Origin: Jiella pacifica
GTDB lineage: Bacteria; Pseudomonadota; Alphaproteobacteria; Rhizobiales; Rhizobiaceae
Length of the DNA stretch: 64,000 bases
Direction of reading: 5' to 3'
NCBI RefSeq assembly: GCF_010500815.1
Contig: NZ_JAAAMG010000008.1
Location: forward strand, 62,001 to 126,000
This document shows positions 8,576 to 17,257 of the stretch, in pieces (position 1 is the stretch's first letter; every line of letters begins with the position of its first letter). The notes beneath the pieces were generated by a model. That model was not told where the DNA came from. It made no database searches and was given only the letters and a program-made list of their open reading frames with translations. A program made the translations under genes and the position numbers.

Positions 8576-9546
8576 CAGGCTCCCTTGGTCGCGTCGGCCA
8601 GCACCGCTTTCAGCGTGCGCCGGGCGAGCGGGATCTTGAAGTCGTTCTCGCCCTGGCCTTTGGCTTCGGCGAGGAGGATGTCGGCGGCCTTGTCGAACAG
8701 CGCCATCGACGGCGCCTGCCCGATCAGGGCCGCTTCCACGGCTGCGTCGCGCCACGGCATGTGGGCGAGACCGCCGAAGGCCAGCCGCGCCTCTGCGATC
8801 CTGCCGCCATCCATGCGGACGACCGCAGCGACGGAAACGAGGGCGAAGGCGTAGGACGCGCGGTCACGCACCTTGCGATAGCGATGCTCGCCCTGAAGCG
8901 GCTTCGGCAGGCGCACGGCGGTGATCAGTTCGCCCTGGTCGAGCACCGACTCAATCTGCGGCGTCTCGCCGGGCAGCCGGTAGAACTCGCCGACGGGGAT
9001 CTCACGGCTCGAGCCGTCTGCCTTCAGCGTTTCCACGACGGCGTCCAGCAGCCGCATGGCGACCGCCATGTCGGAGGGGTGAGTGGCGATGCACTTCTCC
9101 GACGTCCCGAGGATCGCGTGGATGCGATTGAAGCCACCAATGGCCCCGCAGCCGGAGCCCGGCTCGCGCTTGTTGCAGGGCTGGGAGGTCTCGTAGAAGT
9201 AGCTGCAGCGGGTGCGCTGCAGGAGGTTGCCGCCGGTGGTCGCCTTGTTGCGGAGCTGGCCTGATGCGCCGGCGAGCAGCGCCCTTGACAGGACTTCGTA
9301 GTCACGGCGGATGCGCGGCTCGGCGGCGAGATCCGAATTCGTCACAAGCGCCCCGATGCGAAGGCCGCCATCGACAGTTTCCTCGATCTCGCGCAACGGC
9401 AGCCGGGTGATGTCGACGAGCTTTTCAGGCGTCTCGACCTCGAGCTTCATCAGGTCGAGGAGGTTGGTGCCGCCGGCGATGAAGCGGCCGGCAAGCGCGC
9501 CGGCTTCAGAGACGTTACCGGCCCGGGAATATTCGAACGGTCTCAT
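8575..9546 (-). CDS. paoB: FAD-binding subunit with [4Fe-4S] cysteines (PaoB-like)
   Basis: A 323-residue FAD subunit (CoxM/PCMH fold). The FAD pyrophosphate loops are [13 protein letters not shown] (residues 22-34) and [15 protein letters not shown] (93-107). Cys114, Cys124, Cys133 and Cys152 lie in an insertion, exactly as in E. coli PaoB, where they hold an extra [4Fe-4S] cluster absent from ordinary CoxM proteins. This is the main reason to call the complex PaoABC rather than CoxSML. Its start overlaps the end of the [2Fe-2S] gene by 4 bp and its stop overlaps the paoC start. Electrons should pass from Moco through the [2Fe-2S] clusters to FAD. Confidence 0.88.
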   Translation of the reverse strand: MRPFEYSRAGNVSEAGALAGRFIAGGTNLLDLMKLEVETPEKLVDITRLPLREIEETVDGGLRIGALVTNSDLAAEPRIRRDYEVLSRALLAGASGQLRNKATTGGNLLQRTRCSYFYETSQPCNKREPGSGCGAIGGFNRIHAILGTSEKCIATHPSDMAVAMRLLDAVVETLKADGSSREIPVGEFYRLPGETPQIESVLDQGELITAVRLPKPLQGEHRYRKVRDRASYAFALVSVAAVVRMDGGRIAEARLAFGGLAHMPWRDAAVEAALIGQAPSMALFDKAADILLAEAKGQGENDFKIPLARRTLKAVLADATKGA

Positions 9547-10052
9547 GCGGTCTCCTTCATCTTGGCGCTGGCGGTCTCGATGGCGTCGACGATGTTAGGA
9601 TAGGCCGAGCAGCGGCAGAGATTGCCGCTCATCCGCTCGCGGATCTCGCCCTGCGACAGCGACGCGCCGTCCTTGACGTCTGCGGTGGCGTGGCTCGGCC
9701 AGCCGTCGGAAACCTCGCCCAGCATGCCGACGGCGGAGACGATCTGGCCCGGCGTGCAGTAGCCGCACTGGAAGCCGTCGTGATGGAGGAAGGCCTCCTG
9801 CATCGGATGGAGGTTGCCCGGATCACCCAGGCCCTCGATGGTGGTGATCTCGTCGCCCTCGTGCATGACAGCGAGGGTGAGGCAGGAATTGATGCGGCGG
9901 CCATTGACCAGCATGGTGCAGGCGCCGCACTGGCCGTGGTCGCAGCCCTTCTTGGAGCCGGTGAGGCCGAGATGGTCACGGCAGGCGTCGAGCAGCGAGG
10001 TCCGCGTGTCGACGTCGAGCTCGTGCTCGGTTCCGTTGATCTTCAACTTCAT
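9543..10052 (-). CDS. paoA: [2Fe-2S] subunit of molybdenum aldehyde oxidoreductase (PaoA-like)
   Basis: A 169-residue protein with a plant-ferredoxin-type cluster (Cys37, Cys42, Cys45, Cys57) and a C-terminal four-helix cluster site (Cys96, Cys99, Cys146, Cys148). It is the first gene of a three-gene operon. E. coli PaoA has a twin-arginine signal that exports the complex. Here the protein starts directly at [10 protein letters not shown] and the in-frame codons upstream contain no RR motif or hydrophobic segment, so this complex is probably cytoplasmic. The promoter should lie in 10053-10280, between this gene and the divergent hicA. Confidence 0.9.
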   Translation of the reverse strand: MKLKINGTEHELDVDTRTSLLDACRDHLGLTGSKKGCDHGQCGACTMLVNGRRINSCLTLAVMHEGDEITTIEGLGDPGNLHPMQEAFLHHDGFQCGYCTPGQIVSAVGMLGEVSDGWPSHATADVKDGASLSQGEIRERMSGNLCRCSAYPNIVDAIETASAKMKETA

Positions 10053-10280
10053 CGCGTTGGGTTGCCCTTCGTTGGCGTCCGTCGGGCGTGAGGCATGGCC
10101 ACGCCCAGTTTGGAACGGTTCGAAATCCGTTCGTCAACGGGCGGCGGGCGGGATGGTTTCGTGCGGTGACGAAGTGTTCAGCGGCCGGAGGCGGGGGGCG
10201 TAGCGCCTGAATGAAAATCGCTCGGGTTGAGAAGCGCACATAAATGCGCGATCTATATCCGAGCTGGCAGGAGACCTGCA

Positions 10281-10472
10281 TTGAAGCGCGAAGCCTTGAT
10301 CAGAGAGCTCCGGCAGTCCGCCAAGGACATGGGCGTCACCTTCACCGTGATCAAGAACGAAGGGAAAGGCTCACATTACAAGGTCGTTCTCGGTGATCGT
10401 GCCACGATCATCAAATCTGGAGAACTGTCGAAAGTCTATGTCCGCGCCATCAGAAAGCAGTTGGGCGTCTAG
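10281..10472 (+). CDS. hicA: HicA-type mRNA interferase toxin
   Basis: A 63-residue HicA-like protein with the dsRBD-like fold motif KNEGKGSHYKV; His32 in GSH is the expected catalytic histidine. HicA cleaves mRNA and stalls growth until neutralised by HicB. A TTG start at 10281 is chosen because AGGAGA lies six bases upstream and homology begins at LKREALIREL; an upstream ATG at 10227 would add an unrelated leader. The antitoxin gene follows after 36 bp, the usual hicAB order. Confidence 0.85.
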   Translation: MKREALIRELRQSAKDMGVTFTVIKNEGKGSHYKVVLGDRATIIKSGELSKVYVRAIRKQLGV

Positions 10473-10508
10473 CACGGTGCCAGTGGCCGGTTCCCAAGGA
10501 GTGGATCC

Positions 10509-10937
10509 ATGAACTACATCTACAACGCCCTCTTGGAAGACAATGGCGAGGGCGGCCTGCTCGTCACCTTCCCGGACATTCCGGAGGCGATCACCGAGGG
10601 CGCGAGCCGTGAGGAGGCACTGGCGAATGCCTCGGAAGCTCTCGGCTTTGCATTGCGGCACTACCTCGGAAGCGGTCATGACCTGCCGCCGGCAAACGCC
10701 AGCGCAGCCGATCTGATGCCGGTCGAAGTCGCGGCAGCCGACGCCCTCAAGCTCGCGGTAATCGAAAGTTTCAGAGCTTCTGGCCTGCGCAAGACGGAAC
10801 TCGCAGAACGGCTCGGCATGGTCGAAAGCGAAGCTCGCCGGATCCTCGATCCGGATCATCCGACCAAGATCCGGACGCTGGAACTGGCGCTGCGTGCCCT
10901 CGGCAAACGGGCGTCCGTCGCTGTCGTCGCAGCCTGA
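10509..10937 (+). CDS. hicB: HicB-type antitoxin with C-terminal DNA-binding domain
   Basis: A 142-residue HicB antitoxin. Residues 1-60 form the degenerate RNase-H-like HicB fold (YNALLEDNGEGGLLVTFPDIP, then ITEGASREEALANASEAL). Residues 95-130 hold a helix-turn-helix (SGLRKTELAERLGMVESEARRILDP) that should autoregulate the operon. AAGGAG upstream fits the ATG at 10509. Its partner is the toxin just before it. The pair sits between the Pao operon and cofactor genes and has no visible link to either. Confidence 0.88.
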   Translation: MNYIYNALLEDNGEGGLLVTFPDIPEAITEGASREEALANASEALGFALRHYLGSGHDLPPANASAADLMPVEVAAADALKLAVIESFRASGLRKTELAERLGMVESEARRILDPDHPTKIRTLELALRALGKRASVAVVAA

Positions 10938-10958
10938 TGGCATGAGGCAAGCCGCCGT

Positions 10959-11534
10959 TCAGGCGCTTCCCTCCACCTCCGCCAGGTGCTCGATCACCTT
11001 CTCCAGCAGCCAATAGAACGCCGTCTCCTCATCCGGCCCCGCAGTCTTGTCGATGGCGATCTTCAGATAGGCGATCTCGGTCTCGATCTTCTCGGCCCGC
11101 AGCATCTTCAGCCGGCTGACCAGGATCGCCGCCTCCAGCACCGCCGCCTTGGCGCGGTTCATGCCGGTGAAGGGCCGATGCTGCCCCGAGCCGATCACCT
11201 TGCAGAAGTGTCGCGGCCGGGTCTCGTCCTCGCTGACGCGCTCGACCTTCAGGACGTCGTGCGACAGCGCCGCCTCCAGCCGCGGCACCGGGCAGCCCTC
11301 GATCGGTGTCAGCGGCCAGTCCTTGCGGCCGGTGAGGCAGCCAGCGAAGATCTTCGCCTCGTCGGTGTAGTTGACGACGGCGATGCCGCTCGCCTCGATG
11401 TTGGCGAGCGTCGTCGACGGCCGGAACGGCGCGATCACCCAGCCGTCGCCCTCCATTATGATCCCGAGCGGCGCGATGTGGACCTCGCCGGCCTCGGAGA
11501 TGGTGGTCAGGATGGTCTCGCGAATATAGGCCAC
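10959..11534 (-). CDS. DUF447 protein of the C1-cofactor cluster
   Basis: A 191-residue DUF447 protein, a family with a flavin-reductase-like split-barrel fold found with H4MPT genes in methanogens and methylotrophs. The N-terminus IRETILTTISEAGEVHIAPLG and the segment PFRPSTTLANI are typical. It lies 4 bp downstream of the DUF6513 gene on the same strand, so the two are co-transcribed. Biochemical activity is unknown; a cofactor-biosynthesis or C1-metabolism role follows from neighbourhood only. It is convergent with hicB, with 21 bp between. Confidence 0.85.
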   Translation of the reverse strand: MAYIRETILTTISEAGEVHIAPLGIIMEGDGWVIAPFRPSTTLANIEASGIAVVNYTDEAKIFAGCLTGRKDWPLTPIEGCPVPRLEAALSHDVLKVERVSEDETRPRHFCKVIGSGQHRPFTGMNRAKAAVLEAAILVSRLKMLRAEKIETEIAYLKIAIDKTAGPDEETAFYWLLEKVIEHLAEVEGSA

Positions 11535-11538
11535 GGCC

Positions 11539-13005
11539 TCAACTCCCCTCGCCGGTCTCGTCGGCCGCTGACGCGGCGCCGGTCGTCTGTGACGTCTTCT
11601 TCTTCGCCTTCAGCGTATGGCCCGCCTCTTCGAGCCGGGTGCGGTCCTCCTCGTCCCGGGGCGCGCCGACACCGAAGTCGAGCGGCGCATCCTGGGCATA
11701 GCGCTTGCCGAGTCTGAAGGCGATCTCCGCCTTTTGGAGTTCCGCGCCGAGATAGAAGGCGTGGCCGGTATCGCCGTCCACCTCGATATGGGGGAAGAGC
11801 TCGAAGGCGTCGGTCGCGACTTCGTGCGTGTCGCGATTGTAGAGATGGATGCCGTCCTCGGCGGTCTCGATGCGGTAATTCCGATCCTTGATCGTCGCCG
11901 CCAGGTCGCGGAGTTCCTCAGGCGTTGCGGCGAAGGGTTTGACGTCGTGCACCTGCAGCAGCGCGTTGGAATAGCCGCGCGGCAGGGCATTGTCCTCTTT
12001 GGCGGCGAAGAGCATGCGCCGCGCCGCGTCATGCTCGGCGATCGTCGCGCGGGTATGCGGGCTGACATGGACGATCAGGAGGTTGTCGATGGCAAGCTCC
12101 GAACAGATGCCGAGCAGCGTCGCTGTGATGCCCGAGGTGTCGGCATCGGTCAGCTCGGTGAGATTACCGGTGCCCATCAGGATGGAAATGTCCGGATGCC
12201 GCCGGCGCAGCTCGTGGTAGCGAACGAGCGAGGCCGAAAAGCCGAAATGGATCGGATCGAGGATCGCGTCGGCGATGAAGTCGATCCCCATCGACTTGGC
12301 CGTTTCGATCGCCCGGTCGAGAGAGTCGAGATCGTGCGGCACGGCCGGGACGAGGATCGGCACCGCGTCCCCCTCACTGGCGATGTCGAGCGTCTCTTCG
12401 GTGAGGCTGAGGAGATAGTCCGCGCCGGCCCGCGTCGCCCTCGACAGCTCGTCCGGATTGGCGGAGTCGACGCTCACCCGGTGTCCGGCCGCCTTCAGCG
12501 CGCGGATCGTCTCCTCCAGATGCGGAAACGGCGTATCCGGCAGGCAGCCGAGATCGATGACGTCGGCGCCCTCCCCCCGCATCTTCGCCGCTCGCTCAAG
12601 GATCGCGTCGACGGGATGGGCCGTCGCATCGACGATCTCGGCGAAGATCCGCATGGCGTGGCGGGAGAGATCCGGCGGCCCGCCCTTGCGGCCGAGAAAG
12701 GCCGGCAGGTCGGCCAGCTCGTCCGGCCCGCGAACGAAGGGAACGCCGAAGCTGCCCTCCAGCCGTTCGAGATCGGCGCGGCAGCGGCCGGGCAGGACGA
12801 CACGATCCGCCTCCACCGGTCGCTGCAGCCGCCGTTCGATGATGTCGCCGGTGGCGAGCGCGGCGACCTTCACGCCGATGTCGGCGATCGCCCATTCGAA
12901 GTCCGTCACCCCGAGGCCGGAGAGGATCCGCTCGAGGCGCGGGCGGGCGAGATGCCCGGTCAGGAAGAGAAGACGCGGTTTTGCCATCTCGGCTATGTCG
13001 GTCAT
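11539..13005 (-). CDS. dihydropteroate-synthase-like protein (DUF6513)
   Basis: A 488-residue protein. An N-terminal domain (LLFLTGHLARPRLERIL) precedes a TIM-barrel pterin-binding domain at about residues 130-330, with GADVIDLGCLPDTPFPHLEE matching the DHPS GAxIIDIGGESTRP region and VSVDSANPDE matching the next strand. A C-terminal domain reads VKPFAATPEELRDLA. It is expected to act in the pterin branch of tetrahydromethanopterin synthesis, in place of folate-type DHPS. The last 40 residues are a charged low-complexity tail. The start could also be the Met six codons later. Operon partner of the DUF447 gene. Confidence 0.83.
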   Translation of the reverse strand: MTDIAEMAKPRLLFLTGHLARPRLERILSGLGVTDFEWAIADIGVKVAALATGDIIERRLQRPVEADRVVLPGRCRADLERLEGSFGVPFVRGPDELADLPAFLGRKGGPPDLSRHAMRIFAEIVDATAHPVDAILERAAKMRGEGADVIDLGCLPDTPFPHLEETIRALKAAGHRVSVDSANPDELSRATRAGADYLLSLTEETLDIASEGDAVPILVPAVPHDLDSLDRAIETAKSMGIDFIADAILDPIHFGFSASLVRYHELRRRHPDISILMGTGNLTELTDADTSGITATLLGICSELAIDNLLIVHVSPHTRATIAEHDAARRMLFAAKEDNALPRGYSNALLQVHDVKPFAATPEELRDLAATIKDRNYRIETAEDGIHLYNRDTHEVATDAFELFPHIEVDGDTGHAFYLGAELQKAEIAFRLGKRYAQDAPLDFGVGAPRDEEDRTRLEEAGHTLKAKKKTSQTTGAASAADETGEGS

Positions 13006-13098
13006 TCGCCGGCCGTTGGAAAGTCCGCCAGCCGGGACGAAAGGCTCGGGATCCCCGTCAATCGACAGTCGCCGGGAACACGTCCCGCGACCGACAGC

Positions 13099-13746
13099 CT
13101 AGACCGCAGCCGCCAGCGCCGCCGCATGGCGCTGCAGGACGTGCCCGGGAACCTTGCCCTCGGCAAGGCGGATGCCGGCGCTCGAAAGATCGCCTGGCCC
13201 CGCCACATGGACGCTCGACGTCGGACCGAGATAATCGGCGAAACCGTCGTCGACGATCTTCGCGCCGATCAGCGCCTCGACGTCGGCGCCTTCCGGCACG
13301 TCGATCTGCTTGATCAGGCAGAGATGCTTCGCCGTCAAACGGGATGCCAGCCAGGCGGCGAGGGAATCGGAGGTAACGCTCCAGTCCTGGGCGATCTCCG
13401 GCGCGCTCAAGGCGACGTCGCGGGGCAGCCAGACGGGTATGTCTCCCGCCTCGATGGCCGCCTCGATCTCTCCGCGGTTTCTCGCGCTCACCATCCGCGT
13501 CGACAGGCTGATCAGCGCTAGGCCGAACTGTTCCATGCCGAGGATCGCCATCTCGTGGGCGGCGCGGTCGTCGAAGCCGAGTTTCGGCTGATAGCGCCTG
13601 ACGGTGTTGGCGAAGGGCCCGCCGCCCGGCACGACCACCATCGGAATACTCGCCTGGTCCAGCGCCCTCACCCAACGTGACAGATCGGATGAGGAGGCAG
13701 AGCTGCCGCCGAGTTTGACGACCAGTAATTGCTTGGAATTGCCCAT
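13099..13746 (-). CDS. amino acid kinase family protein (MfnE-like)
   Basis: A 215-residue amino-acid-kinase-fold protein. The N-terminal phosphate loop is VVKLGGSSASSSDL, followed by VVPGGGPFANTVR and a C-terminal nucleotide site around LIKQIDVPEG. In methanogens MfnE of this superfamily phosphorylates aminomethyl-furan-methyl phosphate on the way to methanofuran. The presence of an MfnB homologue two genes upstream makes that role likely here. The MGNSKQ start is preferred since homology begins there and GGGGCAGG lies just upstream; an ATG eight codons earlier exists. Confidence 0.8.
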   Translation of the reverse strand: MGNSKQLLVVKLGGSSASSSDLSRWVRALDQASIPMVVVPGGGPFANTVRRYQPKLGFDDRAAHEMAILGMEQFGLALISLSTRMVSARNRGEIEAAIEAGDIPVWLPRDVALSAPEIAQDWSVTSDSLAAWLASRLTAKHLCLIKQIDVPEGADVEALIGAKIVDDGFADYLGPTSSVHVAGPGDLSSAGIRLAEGKVPGHVLQRHAAALAAAV

Positions 13747-14082
13747 CGTGCCTGCCCCTTGTCTTGTCATTTCATCGGGGCGGCCGTCGCAAGGGCGTCC
13801 TCCCCTCCCTATCCCGCGGCCTCTGCGGACCGCTTGCCATTTGAACCTTAAGTGGTTTTCGCGCCCGTCCGGTCCAGCCCGCCGAATGGCGGCACGGCGG
13901 ACCACGATCGAAGGCCCGCCTCGAAAGTCGAAGTGAACGCCACCTTGCGTCACGTTGCAAGATCGAAGCCCGCCCGATGGGGCAGCGCATGCCTGCCCCG
14001 AAATTCCTGCATGCTTCGGTGGCCGGCACGCGCTGCGGCATGGCGGCCGGACAGATGGCCAATCGGGAAGAAGCGTCCGGCG
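13747..14082. other. 336-bp gap between the amino acid kinase and mfnB-folB
   Basis: No gene is seen. The gap should hold the promoter for the minus-strand kinase-DUF6513-DUF447 run. A weak inverted repeat, CTTGC and GCAAG around 13945-13962, is the only structure noticed. Confidence 0.45.
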
Positions 14083-15213
14083 TCAGCCAGAAAAATCGCC
14101 GCGGCGGCGGCGGATCTCGATGCCGACGGCGCCGGGGCCGAGTTCGAGCTTCTCGACGCGCACATTGACCTCGAAAACGCGGCCGTCCGACAGGATCGTG
14201 CGGGCGAGATCGAGAGCGAGGGTCTCGACGAGGTCGGTGTGGCCCATCTCGACGAGGGCGCAGACCGCGTCGGTGATCAGATCGTAGGAATAGACCTCGG
14301 CGATGTCGTCGGCCGTGGTCGCGATCTTTTCGATCAGGGCATCGACCGAAAAGCGCACCTTCTGCCGCCGGCCGCGCTCGTGGCCGTAGGCGCCGATCTC
14401 CATGTCGAGCACCAGGTCGCGGACGAAGATGCGGTCGAAGGCGGCCTCGGCGGCAGAACCCGGCGCAGGTCTCGCCGATGCCACCGGATCGGCTGCTCCG
14501 ACGGCCGCCCGCCCAGCGCCGACGAGCCCTGCCATGCGTCGCACCTTCGCCGCGTCGATGGCATCGCCGCGCGCACCGGAGGTGAGCGCGCCGCGAAAGC
14601 CGAGATAGTCCGGCTGAAGGACGAGAAGACGGGGGACGTCCGGCGCCTCCAGCGAACCGGCGAGGCCGGTCATCAGGCCGAGATCCCTGGCGGTCCGAAC
14701 GAAGCCGGCAAGAGCGCCGATGCTCAGATGGGCCAGGAGCCCGCCCCCGCCCTTACCGCCCTCGGCCTTACCGCCCTCGCCCTTACCGATCGTGTCGATC
14801 ATTGCGCCGCGGAATCCCGCCCCGGCGAGCGGCCCGAGAAGCGTGAAATCCGGGTCGCCATCGGCAAAGAAGACCGCGACGAGGCGGATGTCGCGGGCAA
14901 GTTCGCCCAGTGCAGAAATTACGGCGAGACGCTCGGCCCGAGCCGCCGGGAACAGCCCGACCTTGACGAAGTCGGCCGCCTTCCGTGCGTCGACGGCGCC
15001 GACGACGGCCTCCGGCTGCATCGGCAGGTCGCCGGCGACCGCCGAGACCGGCCGGCGGCCGGCCACCACGGCGATCGTCGCGGCGAGAACAGCCGGCGTC
15101 ACCGCGCCGAGAGCACCTTGCGCAGGGTCCTTGAGGTCGATGATGTCGGCACCGCCCGAGAGCGCGATTGCGGCCTCTTCGGGACCGGTGACGCTCGCGA
15201 GCAGTCTCGTCAA
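14083..15213 (-). CDS. MfnB (DUF556) - dihydroneopterin aldolase (FolB) fusion
   Basis: A 376-residue bifunctional protein. Residues 1-240 match (5-formylfuran-3-yl)methyl phosphate synthase: SGGADIIDLKDPAQGALGAV contains Lys28, which corresponds to a catalytic lysine of archaeal MfnB, and the chain ends with SGARGDAID. Residues 255-376 are a FolB-type dihydroneopterin aldolase: DRIFVRDLVLDMEIGAYGHE, then YSYDLITDAVCALV and VETLALDLARTIL. The fusion joins the methanofuran and pterin branches of C1-cofactor synthesis. A Gly/Lys/Glu-rich insert (about residues 143-157) interrupts the MfnB part. The start overlaps the stop of the upstream DUF2380/DUF3280-type gene (ATGA). Confidence 0.85.
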   Translation of the reverse strand: MTRLLASVTGPEEAAIALSGGADIIDLKDPAQGALGAVTPAVLAATIAVVAGRRPVSAVAGDLPMQPEAVVGAVDARKAADFVKVGLFPAARAERLAVISALGELARDIRLVAVFFADGDPDFTLLGPLAGAGFRGAMIDTIGKGEGGKAEGGKGGGGLLAHLSIGALAGFVRTARDLGLMTGLAGSLEAPDVPRLLVLQPDYLGFRGALTSGARGDAIDAAKVRRMAGLVGAGRAAVGAADPVASARPAPGSAAEAAFDRIFVRDLVLDMEIGAYGHERGRRQKVRFSVDALIEKIATTADDIAEVYSYDLITDAVCALVEMGHTDLVETLALDLARTILSDGRVFEVNVRVEKLELGPGAVGIEIRRRRGDFSG

Positions 15214-15758
15214 CGCGCCGCCTCCAGCTGCTTCTTCAAGATGTTCTCGAAGAGATAGTTCAGGCCGCGGTCCCAGCTCTCGTCCGTGTTGGAGCGGATG
15301 TCGGCGCTGCCGCGGGCGATCTCCTTACCGCTTGTAAGGTCGAAGGCATAGGCGTTGATGTTGAGGATCAGATTGGAGACCTTCTGGACGGTGCCGATCA
15401 CGGCAACGTCGGCGCCGACCTCTTCGGCGAACTTCAAGGCGCAGTTGCCGCAGCTCTGGAGGTTGGAGGCGTCCGCCTTCGCCCGAACCGGCGAGACGTC
15501 GACGATCCCGTAGCCGTCGAGGCCGCCGATATCCTCTCTCAACATCGGCGCCATCCGCTTCACACGGGATTCCTGGGCGTCGTTCTTGCCGAGCATCGAG
15601 CCTTCCAGGCTCGAATCGATCAGCTCGAACCCGAAGACCGCGACCCTGCGCTCGGCCGCCGCGGCCGGCATTGCCGAGACCAGCGCCAGCAGAATAACGG
15701 GAAAAAATCTTGCTTGCCTGATCAACTTGGCTCCACGAGAGATGGTGGGTGCAGACAT
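15210..15758 (-). CDS. secreted DUF2380/DUF3280-type protein
   Basis: A 182-residue exported protein. A signal peptide (ARFFPVILLALVSAMPAAAA) is followed by a domain starting ERRVAVFGFELIDSSLEG, containing two cysteines in QSCGNCALKFAEEVGADVAV. Such proteins often lie next to PQQ-dependent dehydrogenase transport genes, as here with the divergent binding-protein gene 125 bp away. A strong GGGAGGAG site supports the ATG at 15758. The gene is translationally coupled to mfnB-folB downstream. Molecular function unknown. Confidence 0.78.
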   Translation of the reverse strand: MSAPTISRGAKLIRQARFFPVILLALVSAMPAAAAERRVAVFGFELIDSSLEGSMLGKNDAQESRVKRMAPMLREDIGGLDGYGIVDVSPVRAKADASNLQSCGNCALKFAEEVGADVAVIGTVQKVSNLILNINAYAFDLTSGKEIARGSADIRSNTDESWDRGLNYLFENILKKQLEAAR

Positions 15759-15883
15759 TCGGCTCCTCCCTGAGTGTGGTGCCCGAGGTCTAGTGATAGT
15801 GCGCCGGCCGGGGGGAGCAATGCGAAGCGAGGTGCGGCGCGAGGATCGCCGGACAGCTTCGCCCATGCGGGAGGAAAATCACC

Positions 15884-17170
15884 ATGTTCGATTTCGATCG
15901 CCTGAGAAGCGGGCTTTTGCCGCTCGTCCTCGCGCCGCTGATGATCTCGGCGGCGACGCTCGGTAGCGCCGCGCAGGGCACCGGCGACAGTGCCGAGCCC
16001 TCCGCCGGCGCTGCGGCGCCCGCAGCGGCGGCCCCTGGCCAGAAGAAGCTGGAGACGGTCCGGATCGGCTATCTGAGGACCTACGAGCGGACCCTCGCCC
16101 TCTCCGTCCTCGACATTCCGCCGGAGGACATCGGCCTCGCCGGCGCGAATGTCGCGATCAAGGACAACGACACGACCGGCTCCTTCATGGGCCAGAAATT
16201 CCTTCTCGACGTGGTGACGCTGAAGCCCGGCGAGGATGTCGGGCCGGCGGTCGAAAAGATGCTGGCGGACGGCGATCACTACATCGTCACCGACCTTTCG
16301 GCCGCGGACACGTTGAAGGCCGCCGACCTTGCCAAGGCGAAGAACGCGATCATCCTCAATGCGGGGGCCGAGGACGACCGGCTGCGTAACGACGACTGCC
16401 GCTACAACATGTTCCACACTGCCCCGTCCCGGTCGATGCTGACCGACGGGCTGGCGCAATATCTGATGTGGAAGCAGTGGCGGAACTGGGCGCTGGTCGA
16501 GGGCGAGCACGAGAACGACAAGCTCTTTGCCGAGGCGCTGAAGCGTTCGGCGACGAAGTTCGGCGGCAAGATCGTGGCGGAAAAGGTCTTCGAGGATGCG
16601 GGCGGCGCGCGGGCGACCGATTCCGGCCAGGCGCAGGTGCAGCGGCAGATCCCGGTCTTCCTGCAGGACCTGCCGGACCACGACGTCCTCCTCGTCGCCG
16701 ACGAGAGCGAGGTCTTCGGCACCTACATTCCCTGGCGCAACTGGATTCCCCGGCCGGTCGCCGGCACGGCGGGGCTCGTGCCGGGCTCCTGGCATCCAGC
16801 GAGCGAGCAGTGGGGCGGCGCGCAGATCCAGAACCGCTTCGAGGACGCCAGCGGCCGGCGGATGGAATCGAAGGACATGCAGGCCTGGACGGCGGTGCGG
16901 ATCATCGGCGAGGCCGCCTCGCGGACACAGTCGACCGATCCGGAAAAGATCGACGCCTTCATCCGCGGTGACGACTTCACGGTCGCCGCCTTCAAGGGAC
17001 AGCGCCTGACCTTCCGCGACTGGGACTGGCAGCTGCGCCAGCCGGTTCTTCTCGGGACAGAGGATTCGGTGGTCACCTCCTCCCCGCAGGAAGGCTTCCT
17101 GCATCAGGTGTCGGAGCTCGACACGCTCGGCTACGACCGGCCGGAATCGACCTGCAAGTTCGACAATTAG
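15884..17170 (+). CDS. ABC-type substrate-binding protein of the PQQ-associated locus
   Basis: A 428-residue periplasmic binding-protein homologue (type 1 fold, branched-chain amino acid/urea receptor-like). After a signal peptide and an Ala/Pro-rich linker (to about residue 52) comes TVRIGYLRTYERTLALSVLD. The family is known for being linked to PQQ-dependent alcohol dehydrogenases, together with the ABC ATPase and permease found at 21638-23283. The ligand is unknown. A hairpin at 17187 follows the stop. AGGAGGAAAA-type spacing upstream (GGGAGGAAAATCACC) fits the start. Confidence 0.85.
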   Translation: MFDFDRLRSGLLPLVLAPLMISAATLGSAAQGTGDSAEPSAGAAAPAAAAPGQKKLETVRIGYLRTYERTLALSVLDIPPEDIGLAGANVAIKDNDTTGSFMGQKFLLDVVTLKPGEDVGPAVEKMLADGDHYIVTDLSAADTLKAADLAKAKNAIILNAGAEDDRLRNDDCRYNMFHTAPSRSMLTDGLAQYLMWKQWRNWALVEGEHENDKLFAEALKRSATKFGGKIVAEKVFEDAGGARATDSGQAQVQRQIPVFLQDLPDHDVLLVADESEVFGTYIPWRNWIPRPVAGTAGLVPGSWHPASEQWGGAQIQNRFEDASGRRMESKDMQAWTAVRIIGEAASRTQSTDPEKIDAFIRGDDFTVAAFKGQRLTFRDWDWQLRQPVLLGTEDSVVTSSPQEGFLHQVSELDTLGYDRPESTCKFDN

Positions 17171-17186
17171 GTCTGCGTCGCATAGG

Positions 17187-17220
17187 GCTTCGGGGAACGG
17201 AGGATCTTCTGCCCCGAAGC
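17187..17220 (+). terminator. hairpin after the binding-protein gene
   Basis: The perfect arms GCTTCGGGG and CCCCGAAGC are separated by 16 nt and lie 17 bp after the stop. There is no U run, so it may attenuate rather than end transcription into the sensor kinase gene. Confidence 0.45.
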
Positions 17221-17257
17221 GGGCGGAGCCGGCGATGGAAGACGATGAGACGAACCG

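Noticed and set aside
6512-8854. A 780-codon plus-strand open frame opposite paoC
   Set aside because: High-GC antisense shadow; the minus-strand molybdoenzyme has all expected motifs.
14735-14790. Short repeats (GCC/CTT-type) as a microsatellite or regulatory repeat
   Set aside because: They encode the Gly/Lys/Glu-rich insert of the MfnB half in frame and need no other explanation.
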